Below are positions 1 to 4,940 of a stretch of DNA of 9,347 nt, in pieces. Made by a program: the position numbers and the translations under genes. Within the stretch, counting starts at the first letter, position 1, and the number at the start of each line of letters is the position of its first letter. Source of the stretch: an uncultured Bacilli bacterium (lineage in GTDB: Bacteria; Bacillota_I; Bacilli_A; RF39; UBA660); contig CAKPJE010000038.1 of assembly GCA_934162555.1 (NCBI GenBank), positions 1-9,347 of the forward strand, read 5' to 3'. The notes beneath the pieces are model-generated. The model was not told the DNA's origin. It was given only the letters and a program-made list of their open reading frames with translations, and made no database searches.

Positions 1-69
1 GTGAAAAGAGCTAATATATTTGAGTTATATTTAAGAAATATGAAAGAATTATTATTAGGTCAAATATAA
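1..69 (+). CDS. 3' end of an unidentified gene (partial)
   Basis: The frame is open from the window edge to a TAA at 67-69 and gives 22 residues ending in LLLGQI. The first codon happens to be GTG, but no ribosome binding site can be seen, so this is most likely the carboxy end of a longer protein. An intrinsic terminator begins directly at the stop codon, which supports a genuine gene end. The tail mixes charged and Leu/Ile residues and looks helical; it carries no recognisable motif, so the product cannot be named. Confidence 0.6.
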   Translation: MKRANIFELYLRNMKELLLGQI

Positions 70-96
70 TACTTAGGCTAATCTAAGTATTTTTTT
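68..96 (+). terminator. Intrinsic terminator after the first partial gene
   Basis: A perfect 9-bp stem (AATACTTAG at 68-76 paired with CTAAGTATT at 83-91) encloses a 6-base loop and runs into a T tract to 96. The stop codon of the preceding gene overlaps the 5' arm. The 3' part, AATCTAAGTATTTTT, recurs exactly in the terminator at 4763-4789. Confidence 0.9.
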
Positions 97-97
97 C

Positions 98-126
98 TTG
101 TTATATTAAAAATTTAAATATATAAT
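98..126 (+). promoter_or_regulatory. Sigma-A type promoter for the gene at 145
   Basis: TTGTTA (98-103), a 17-base spacer and a consensus TATAAT (121-126). Transcription should start near 133, which leaves a leader of only about a dozen bases that consists almost entirely of the Shine-Dalgarno sequence AGGAGGT (134-140). It lies just after the T tract of the preceding terminator. Confidence 0.75.
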
Positions 127-144
127 TATTACTAGGAGGTATTT

Positions 145-456
145 ATGAAGTATATAATAAAAAGAAATATTGACTTGTTTGGTAAAAGTAATACCATAAA
201 ATTTGGCTATAATGTTAAATTAAATAATAACAAAAATGGATTTGAAAACTTTGACATAGGAAATGAAGAAATTTTGATTGATAATTTATTAAAAAAAATA
301 GATGATAAAATAATAAAAGATTTAAATAAAATAAACCCAATATATATATCACTATCTAATTATTTATTCACAAATCTTCCTAAATTATATTCATTAGAAT
401 ATGAAACAAATGATATCGTAGCAAAAATAAAAAGACAAGAATTAATTGGCATTTAA
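145..456 (+). CDS. Hypothetical protein, 103 aa
   Basis: The ATG is preceded by a canonical AGGAGGT five bases upstream, and a near-consensus promoter lies just before it, so this is very likely an expressed gene. The 103-residue product is rich in Asn, Lys and Ile, has no signal peptide or convincing membrane segment, and looks like a small soluble cytoplasmic protein. I do not recognise its family. It stands alone: a terminator lies upstream and a separate promoter follows at about 505, so it is probably monocistronic. No clear terminator follows its stop. The high Asn/Lys content mostly reflects the AT-rich base composition and should not be read as a functional hint. Confidence 0.75.
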   Translation: MKYIIKRNIDLFGKSNTIKFGYNVKLNNNKNGFENFDIGNEEILIDNLLKKIDDKIIKDLNKINPIYISLSNYLFTNLPKLYSLEYETNDIVAKIKRQELIGI

Positions 457-504
457 AAATACTTGGATTTATTCTGGGGATTTTTATAATTATTAAATAT
501 TCTA

Positions 505-513
505 TGATATAAT
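505..513 (+). promoter_or_regulatory. Extended -10 promoter for the 623-onward gene series
   Basis: TGaTATAAT (505-513) is a full extended -10 element. The -35 position (about 485-490) is not consensus, which is acceptable for an extended -10 promoter. The predicted start near 520 falls directly at the first base of the inverted repeat 521-555. The element lies in the 166-base gap between the genes at 145 and 623. Confidence 0.65.
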
Positions 514-520
514 AGTTATA

Positions 521-555
521 GCATCTATATAAAGTAAAATTTTTAAAATAGATGC
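521..555 (+). promoter_or_regulatory. Inverted repeat at the predicted mRNA 5' end
   Basis: GCATCTAT (521-528) is matched perfectly by ATAGATGC (548-555) around a 19-base AT-only centre. The 5' arm begins about where transcription from the extended -10 promoter should start. As RNA it would form a hairpin at the very 5' end of the leader; as DNA it could be an operator just downstream of the promoter. There is no T tract, so it is not a terminator. The symmetry is seen directly; the role is inferred. Confidence 0.5.
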
Positions 556-622
556 CTAATACTTATAAAATAACAATGAAAGATATAATGAAAAAAACTA
601 ATAAGTAAGGAGTAATTAAAAT

Positions 623-844
623 ATGAAAAAAGAAAACATATATAAATTTCTATATTTAATTGGCATTCTAGCAATCATTGGATTTATTATCAGACTAGGA
701 GTAGACTATTTTAAATATGATAAAATAAATAATTCAGCACCATTTTATGTTTTAATAATAGAACGAGTATTTGAGTTTATAATACCAAGTATTATATTAT
801 TTATTGCAGGAAGTATAATTAAAAAAAGGAGAAATAATTTATGA
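623..844 (+). CDS. Small two-helix membrane protein, 73 aa
   Basis: The start ATG has an AAGGAG (608-613) about nine bases upstream. The protein has two hydrophobic stretches, roughly residues 9-27 and 43-65, separated by a polar segment with Lys and Asp, and ends in a positively charged KKRRNN tail, as expected for a small inner-membrane hairpin protein. I do not recognise the family. Its stop codon TGA overlaps the start of the nitroreductase gene (ATGA at 841-844), so the two are translationally coupled and probably work or are controlled together. This TGA stop, together with TGG for all Trp, indicates the standard genetic code. It heads a transcription unit with a roughly 100-base leader. 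Confidence 0.8.
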   Translation: MKKENIYKFLYLIGILAIIGFIIRLGVDYFKYDKINNSAPFYVLIIERVFEFIIPSIILFIAGSIIKKRRNNL

Positions 845-1362
845 ATGAAACAATAAAAAATTTAATTGAAAGAAGAAGCTGTAGAAAGTATGAAAGTGAA
901 CAAATAAAAGATGAAGAATTAAATGCAATATTAAAAGCAGGAGAATATGCCCCATCAGGAATGGGTTTACAATCTCCTAAAATGGTAGTATTACAAAATA
1001 AAGAAACAATAAAAAAATTATCAAAATTAAATGCTAAAATTATGGGGAAAGATATAGATCCATTCTATTCAGCACCAACAGTAATTGTTGTTTTAGCAGA
1101 TAAAACAAAATACACATATATAGAAGATGGAAGTTTAGTTTTAGGAAATTTAATGAATGCAGCACATAGTTTAGGAATAGGATCTTGTTGGATCCATAGA
1201 GCAAAAGAAGAATTTGCAACAGAAGAAGGAAAAGAATTATTAAAAGAGTGGAATATACCAGATAATTATGTTGGAATAGGTCATTGCATTTTAGGATATC
1301 CATGTGGAAAATTACAAGAACCAAAACCAAGAAAAGAAGATTATATAACAATAATAAAATAA
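841..1362 (+). CDS. Nitroreductase family oxidoreductase
   Basis: This is a 173-residue flavin (FMN)-dependent nitroreductase-family protein, expected to be a cytoplasmic dimer using NAD(P)H to reduce nitro or quinone-like substrates; the physiological substrate cannot be read from the sequence. The N-terminal ERRSCRKYE (about residues 10-18) is the FMN-phosphate-binding signature. The APSGMGLQSPK segment (about 37-47) matches the family's APS(G/A)xxxQP turn. The C-terminal half has the typical SLGIGSCWI and GIGHCILGYP stretches. The length is usual for the short single-domain subgroup. The start overlaps the stop of the upstream small membrane gene, with AAGGAG just before it, so the two are co-translated. 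The TraX-like gene follows after 18 bases in the same probable operon. Confidence 0.92.
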   Translation: MNETIKNLIERRSCRKYESEQIKDEELNAILKAGEYAPSGMGLQSPKMVVLQNKETIKKLSKLNAKIMGKDIDPFYSAPTVIVVLADKTKYTYIEDGSLVLGNLMNAAHSLGIGSCWIHRAKEEFATEEGKELLKEWNIPDNYVGIGHCILGYPCGKLQEPKPRKEDYITIIK

Positions 1363-1380
1363 TTTGAAAGTGGGTATAAA

Positions 1381-2121
1381 ATGAAAAAATTAAATTCTAA
1401 TCATTTAAAATTAATAGCAATTATAGCAATGACAATTGATCATATTGCCGATTTAATTTATCCAGGAATGCCTAATAATATAATCTCAAATATTTTACAT
1501 ATAATTGGTAGATTAACTGCACCCATCATGATTTTCTTTATATGTGAAGGGTTTTACTACACAAAAAATTTAAAAAAATATATTTTAAGATTATTTACTT
1601 TTGCACTAATATCTCATTTTGCATATTGTTTTGCTTTTGGAATAAATTATATACCATTTACTTCAGGAAGCATATTTAATCAAACAAGTATTATGTGGTC
1701 ACTTGCATGGTCAGTAGTCGCACTCTATATTACATATAAAACAAATTTAAAAGAATGGCAGAAATGGTTATTAATTATTTTAATAAATATTATAACTTTT
1801 TCATCCGATTGGAGTAGTATTGCAGTAATGGCAATTTTATCTATGTATTCTAATAGAGGTAATTTAAAAAAACAAATGATAAGTATGTGTTTTTGGATTT
1901 CTATTTATGCAGTTATTTCATATTTATTTGTAAATAAAACATATGGATTAATTACACTAGCAGTTATATTAGTGTACCCATTACTAAAAATGTATAATGG
2001 AGAAAAAGGTAAAGCAAAATGGATGAAATGGTTTTTCTACCTATATTATCCATTACATTTAGTTATAATAGGAATATTAAGAATAGTAATATATGGAAAT
2101 ATACCATTATTATTTAAGTAA
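1381..2121 (+). CDS. TraX family membrane protein (probable acyltransferase)
   Basis: The 246-residue polytopic membrane protein matches the TraX family. Its namesake on the F plasmid N-acetylates pilin, but chromosomal homologues in Gram-positive bacteria have unknown targets, so transfer of an acetyl group is inferred only. Family features seen are the N-terminal LKLIAIIAMTIDHIA, with the conserved Asp20-His21; RLTAPIMIFFICEGFYYT (about 44-61); and YLYYPLHL near the C terminus. Around eight hydrophobic helices are visible. The start has a variant SD, GAAAGTGGG (1366-1374). The gene lies 18 bases after the nitroreductase gene and 19 before the lipoprotein gene. No pilus, relaxase or other conjugation gene is present, so there is no reason to infer a transfer role. 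Confidence 0.88.
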   Translation: MKKLNSNHLKLIAIIAMTIDHIADLIYPGMPNNIISNILHIIGRLTAPIMIFFICEGFYYTKNLKKYILRLFTFALISHFAYCFAFGINYIPFTSGSIFNQTSIMWSLAWSVVALYITYKTNLKEWQKWLLIILINIITFSSDWSSIAVMAILSMYSNRGNLKKQMISMCFWISIYAVISYLFVNKTYGLITLAVILVYPLLKMYNGEKGKAKWMKWFFYLYYPLHLVIIGILRIVIYGNIPLLFK

Positions 2122-2140
2122 ATTGAAAGTGAGATTAATT

Positions 2141-2434
2141 ATGAAAAAATTAATTTTTATAGGTGTATGTTGTATTTTATATTTGAGTGGCTGTTCTAAT
2201 GATTCAAAGGCAAATATAAATGCAAAACAATTAGAAAAAGAAATAACTATAAATTTTAACAAAATTGAAGAAGTAACCGATATGACATCCTCTAATCCTT
2301 ATGATTATACCGAAAATGAGTATTATAAGAATATTGTAGAATTAGGTGAAAATGCGGTTTCTGTACTTCAAAATATGTATAAAAATAAAAAACTATCAGG
2401 AGTAAATGCTTATCTTTCTACTTTAGCAATATAA
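2141..2434 (+). CDS. Small lipoprotein, reading frame interrupted by TAA
   Basis: ATG 2141 is chosen over the in-frame ATG at 2093 because it follows a GAAAGTGAG SD (2125-2133) and begins a classic lipoprotein signal: MKK, a hydrophobic core, then the lipobox LSGC with Cys18 as the lipidated residue. The upstream start would add 16 residues overlapping traX and spoil the signal peptide. The mature part is acidic and polar and would sit on the outer face of the membrane; its function is unknown. The frame stops at TAA 2432-2434 after 97 residues, but the same frame continues with sensible coding, including WQTAEEFYTLWKDY, to 2536. The full-length form would be about 131 residues. This looks like a nonsense-interrupted gene or one needing readthrough. 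Confidence 0.75.
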   Translation: MKKLIFIGVCCILYLSGCSNDSKANINAKQLEKEITINFNKIEEVTDMTSSNPYDYTENEYYKNIVELGENAVSVLQNMYKNKKLSGVNAYLSTLAI

Positions 2435-2536
2435 GATATCACAAAGTGTAATTTATATGAAAAATATGATTTAGATTGGCAGACAGCAGAAGAATTTTAT
2501 ACTTTATGGAAAGACTACAATTGCGCCTCTCAATAA
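2435..2536 (+). pseudogene. In-frame 3' remainder of the lipoprotein gene
   Basis: Directly after the TAA at 2432-2434 the same frame runs 33 more codons to TAA 2534-2536. The encoded segment starts DITKCNLYEKYDL and contains two Trp, two Cys and an amphipathic WQTAEEFYTLWKDY helix. That composition is typical of coding sequence and unlike random AT-rich spacer. I see no start codon or SD of its own, so it would be translated only by readthrough. From memory, small Firmicutes lipoproteins of this type end in such a W-x-T-x-(E/K)-F segment; this has not been searched. Confidence 0.55.
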
Positions 2537-2557
2537 TTTATCCTGATTATAGAATTT

Positions 2558-2596
2558 TAGTTTAAAACTATTAATAAAAATAAAAAAATATATAAT
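2558..2596 (+). promoter_or_regulatory. Possible promoter with overlapping dyad, upstream of the 2652 gene
   Basis: A consensus TATAAT occurs at 2591-2596. The position 17 bases upstream (about 2568-2573) is a poor -35. It partly overlaps the small perfect dyad TAGTTT-A-AAACTA (2558-2570), which could be an operator. In such AT-rich sequence TATAAT alone is weak evidence. The 110 bases between 2537 and 2646 contain nothing else I can support. Confidence 0.35.
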
Positions 2597-2651
2597 GATG
2601 TATGATTTATAAGGTTTACCATATAAATTACAATTAATTATAACTTAGGAG

Positions 2652-2972
2652 GTGTTAAAAATAGAATACTTAATATTTTATATTATTATAATTGTTTGTT
2701 GTATAATAATACCAAGAAGAAATAAATTATATTTAGAAATAATTAAAAGAAAAAAGAAAGGAAGGAAAAGAAAAATGCCACAAGAATTAATGAAAGAATT
2801 TATAGGAAAGGTTTGTACAATTATTTTATTTAATGATTCCTTTGGAGTACAAGGCAAAATAGTTGCACTAGAAGATAACTGGATAAAAGTTGAAGAAAAA
2901 AATAGAATTCGTTTAATTAATGGTGATATGGTAAGGGATATATCAATTGTTCCAGACAAACATCAAAAATAA
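2652..2972 (+). CDS. Membrane-anchored small beta-barrel (DUF6897-like) protein; start codon unclear
   Basis: The protein has a hydrophobic N-terminal segment of about 15 residues, a PRRNK stop-transfer, and a strongly basic KRKKKGRKRK linker. A C-terminal region of about 65 residues beginning MPQELMKEFIGKVC follows, rich in short beta strands and ending in RLINGDMVRDISIV. This resembles small Sm/LSm-like DUF6897-type proteins, recalled rather than searched; the role is unknown. The start is problematic. The formal GTG at 2652 lies inside the strong SD AGGAGGTG (2647-2654). The codon at the ideal distance, 2661, is ATA. An ATG at 2775 with GGAAGG upstream could give a 65-residue soluble form. 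The TfoX-N gene follows after 26 bases. Confidence 0.65.
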   Translation: MLKIEYLIFYIIIIVCCIIIPRRNKLYLEIIKRKKKGRKRKMPQELMKEFIGKVCTIILFNDSFGVQGKIVALEDNWIKVEEKNRIRLINGDMVRDISIVPDKHQK

Positions 2973-2998
2973 TTAAAACATGAAAGTGAGAAAATACC

Positions 2999-3304
2999 AT
3001 GGCAACAACCAAAGATTATAAAGATTATGTATTAGACCAATTAAACATATTAGATAATATTACCTATAAACCAATGATGGGCGAATACTTACTTTATTAT
3101 AAAAATGTATTATTCGGCGGAATATATGATGACAGATTACTTGTTAAAATAGTTAATAACAATAAAAAATACAATATGCAAGAATCTATACCATATGATA
3201 AAGCAAAACCAATGTATTTAGTTAATGATATTGACAATAAAGAAAAATTAAGAGAAATTATATTGGATACATATAATGACTTAATAAAAATAGATAAAAA
3301 ATAA
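2999..3304 (+). CDS. TfoX N-terminal domain protein
   Basis: This 101-residue protein is essentially a lone TfoX N-terminal domain. The KPMMGEYLLYYKNVLFGGIYDDRLLVKI stretch (about residues 24-51) corresponds to the hallmark MFGxxGLY...GxxFAxxxDxxLYLK region of that family. In Haemophilus, TfoX/Sxy is a competence regulator with an additional C-terminal domain. Stand-alone N-domain proteins are common in Firmicutes and their role is not established, so naming this a competence regulator would go beyond the evidence. The ATG follows GAAAGTGAG (2982-2990) by eight bases. It sits in the same tightly packed series, 20 bases before the tiny membrane peptide gene. Confidence 0.88.
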   Translation: MATTKDYKDYVLDQLNILDNITYKPMMGEYLLYYKNVLFGGIYDDRLLVKIVNNNKKYNMQESIPYDKAKPMYLVNDIDNKEKLREIILDTYNDLIKIDKK

Positions 3305-3324
3305 TTTGTAGAGGAGAGTATACT

Positions 3325-3414
3325 ATGAACTGGGCTATTATTGGTGGTACTGTTGGTGTTATAGTTGGAACGTTATTAGTTGTTTTTACAAAAAATAAAA
3401 AAAATAAAAAATAG
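3325..3414 (+). CDS. Tiny single-pass membrane peptide, 29 aa
   Basis: ATG 3325 has a strong GAGGAGAG SD (3311-3318) six bases upstream, and the frame ends at TAG 3412-3414. The peptide begins MNWAIIGGTVG, continues as one uncharged hydrophobic helix with spaced Gly residues (about residues 3-22), and ends in a basic FTKNKKNKK tail. That architecture, outside or membrane-inserted N terminus and cytoplasmic Lys tail, is typical of small bacterial membrane proteins. No known family is recognised. It is too short for default gene callers. The good SD, the fit into the gap between the TfoX-N and GyrI-like genes and the coherent membrane topology together argue for a real gene. A role as a helper of a neighbour, or a toxin-like peptide, is possible but not shown. 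Confidence 0.65.
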   Translation: MNWAIIGGTVGVIVGTLLVVFTKNKKNKK

Positions 3415-3459
3415 CAATTTTATAGAAATATGAGGTACAAATAGAAAGAAAGTGATAAA

Positions 3460-4122
3460 GTGATCTTTGACTATAAAAAAGAATATAAAGAATTTTATAT
3501 GGCAAAAAATAAACCAAGTATAGTAAAAGTTCCTAAAATGAATTATATAGCAGTAAGGGGACAAGGAAATCCAAATGAAGAAAATGGGGAATATAAAAAT
3601 ACCATAGGATTATTATATGGTATTGCTTATACAATCAAAATGAGTTATAAAGGAACTCACAAAATAGATGGTTTCTTTGAATATGTAGTACCACCACTTG
3701 AAGGATTTTGGTGGCAAGAAGGCTTAAATGGTACTATTGATTATAATAATAAAAGTGCTATGCATTTTATATCAATTATAAGATTACCAGATTTTGTAAC
3801 CAAAGAAGATTTTGATTGGGCAATTGAAGAAGCAACAAAAAAGAAAAAACAAGATTTTTCTAAAGTTGAATTTTTAACATATGATGAGGGCTTGTGTGTC
3901 CAGTGTATGCATATAGGTTCATACGATGATGAACCCAAAACAATTGAATTAATGCACAAATATATAGAAGAAAATGGATACGAATTAGATATAACCAATA
4001 AAAGATACCATCATGAAATATATTTAAGTGATCCAAGAAAATGTGAAATAGGTAAATTAAAAACAGTTATAAGGCATCCTATTAAAAAAATTGCTACGCA
4101 TCGTAGCATAAAAGTAAAGTAA
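3460..4122 (+). CDS. GyrI-like domain protein
   Basis: The 220-residue product matches stand-alone GyrI-like (AraC effector-binding fold) proteins of Firmicutes: KVPKMNYIAVRGQGNP near residues 23-38, then LLYGIAYTIKMSYKG (51-65), PLEGFWWQEG (79-88), and a C-terminal KLKTVIRHPIKK. These small-molecule-binding proteins accept hydrophobic ligands in a cleft lined by aromatic residues and a Glu. Some family members have been reported to hydrolyse cyclopropane-containing toxins, so a detoxification role is plausible but not proven here. The start is GTG, with an A/G-rich AGAAAGAAAGTG stretch upstream. The last ten residues (IATHRSIKVK) extend past the usual family end and are encoded by an unusual GC-containing hairpin at 4092-4108. 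Confidence 0.88.
   Translation: MIFDYKKEYKEFYMAKNKPSIVKVPKMNYIAVRGQGNPNEENGEYKNTIGLLYGIAYTIKMSYKGTHKIDGFFEYVVPPLEGFWWQEGLNGTIDYNNKSAMHFISIIRLPDFVTKEDFDWAIEEATKKKKQDFSKVEFLTYDEGLCVQCMHIGSYDDEPKTIELMHKYIEENGYELDITNKRYHHEIYLSDPRKCEIGKLKTVIRHPIKKIATHRSIKVK
4084..4108 (-). terminator. Minus-strand intrinsic terminator-like hairpin inside the GyrI-like gene
   Basis: TGCTACG (4092-4098), a 3-base loop CAT and CGTAGCA (4102-4108) form a perfect 7-bp stem with four G-C pairs, strong for this AT-rich region. Read on the minus strand, the hairpin is followed within one base by seven T (A run at 4084-4090), which is the full signature of an intrinsic terminator. On the + strand no T tract follows. It would stop antisense transcription entering the 3' end of the gene. 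Confidence 0.55.
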
Positions 4123-4178
4123 AGTTGCTATTAATTTATACAAAATTAAAGTATATTAGAACTTGAGGAGATGATATT

Positions 4179-4763
4179 ATGACATTAGGTCAAAAATTAA
4201 AACAAATAAGAAATAGATTTGGACTTTCTCAAGAACAACTAGCAGATATAATAAATGTTTCAAGACAAGCAATAACAAAATGGGAAAATGATAACGGATT
4301 ACCAGATATAAGTAATTTACAAGAAATATCAAAAGTATTTGGTATAACAATAGACTATTTATTGGATGATAAAAATAGTTTACCAGCTTTATCTCTGAGA
4401 ATAGAATTAGATAAAGAAAAATATAAAAATAAACTAACAATGTATGATAGTGTATTAAAAGAATATTACCAAGAACAATATGAAATATATATACTATCAA
4501 GAACACCAAAACTAAATTTTGTTGAAACATTAATAGATACCTTTATTGCACCAGAAATAGGTCCAGTATCAACAGCAAATGAATTAAGTGATTTATCACC
4601 ATATTATTTAGTTAAAAAAAATAACTTAAAATTATTAGTAAATATCAAAAATTATGTTTTGGAAGTAATAGAATTGCCAAATGATACAAATGAAAAAAAA
4701 TTTACATGTGGTAAAAATAAATTTATTAATTGTGGAAGATTAAAAAATGTAGATAAAACATAA
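4179..4763 (+). CDS. XRE-family transcriptional regulator
   Basis: Residues 6-61 form a clear HTH_3 (XRE/Cro-cI) DNA-binding domain: LGQKLKQIRNRFGLSQEQLA, then VSRQAITKWENDNGLPD with the recognition helix, and the closing FGITIDYLL. The remaining 130 residues or so match no domain I recognise. They contain an acidic/Tyr-rich helix (YDSVLKEYYQEQYEIYILS), a stretch around LSDLSPYYLVKKNNLKLLVNIKNYVLEVIELP that looks like beta strands, and a late Cys pair (FTCG...INCG). This part probably senses a ligand or mediates oligomerisation. The start follows GAGGAGATGA (4165 onward). It lies 56 bases after the GyrI-like gene and is closed by a terminator, so it is the last gene of the accessory block and may control it; this is inferred from position only. 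Confidence 0.88.
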   Translation: MTLGQKLKQIRNRFGLSQEQLADIINVSRQAITKWENDNGLPDISNLQEISKVFGITIDYLLDDKNSLPALSLRIELDKEKYKNKLTMYDSVLKEYYQEQYEIYILSRTPKLNFVETLIDTFIAPEIGPVSTANELSDLSPYYLVKKNNLKLLVNIKNYVLEVIELPNDTNEKKFTCGKNKFINCGRLKNVDKT

Positions 4764-4789
4764 ATGCTTAGAGAAATCTAAGTATTTTT
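4763..4789 (+). terminator. Intrinsic terminator after the XRE regulator
   Basis: AATGCTTAG (4763-4771) pairs with CTAAGTATT (4778-4786) through nine positions including one G-U, around the loop AGAAAT, and runs into a T tract ending at 4789. The stop codon overlaps the 5' arm. The 15 bases AATCTAAGTATTTTT are identical to those in the terminator at 68-96. Confidence 0.88.
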
Positions 4790-4940
4790 AAAACTATTAA
4801 AAAAATATGGTAAAATACTTAATGTTTTAGCATAATGAGTATGAAATATTAGAATATACAAGTATTTTATAATAATTCTTAATAATTTCATAATTGATTT
4901 ATAAAAAAATTATGATACTATTAATTTGTAGGTGATTTTT

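Noticed and set aside
484..498. A 15-base match to a PerR/Fur-type box (13 of 15) near the nitroreductase operon promoter
   Set aside because: The box is all A/T. At this base composition a match with two mismatches is expected about once by chance in a window of this size, so it is not evidence of regulation.
576..608. A 10-codon upstream ORF (ATG AAA GAT ATA ATG ...) ending at the SD of the gene at 623
   Set aside because: It has no SD and lacks regulatory codon runs; short ORFs of this kind are frequent in AT-rich leaders.
842..844. Use of the Mycoplasma genetic code (TGA as Trp)
   Set aside because: All Trp codons are TGG, including many in TraX and the GyrI-like protein, no gene has internal TGA, and TGA serves as the stop of the 623-844 gene.
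1040..1351. Minus-strand Leu-rich ORF opposite the nitroreductase gene
   Set aside because: It is a mirror of a well-supported gene; the Leu/Phe/Tyr bias is the usual complement of Lys/Glu-rich coding sequence. The other antisense ORFs at 2678, 3376, 3741, 4177, 5149, 6521 and 7199 are rejected for the same reason.
2628..2643. Imperfect palindrome TTACAATT-AATTATAA before the SD at 2647
   Set aside because: Seven of eight paired positions, but wholly A/T apart from one base, and many such palindromes arise by chance here.
1381..3304. Conjugation or competence island suggested by TraX and TfoX names
   Set aside because: TraX-family and stand-alone TfoX-N proteins are common chromosomal genes; no relaxase, type IV secretion, pilus or DNA-uptake gene is present.
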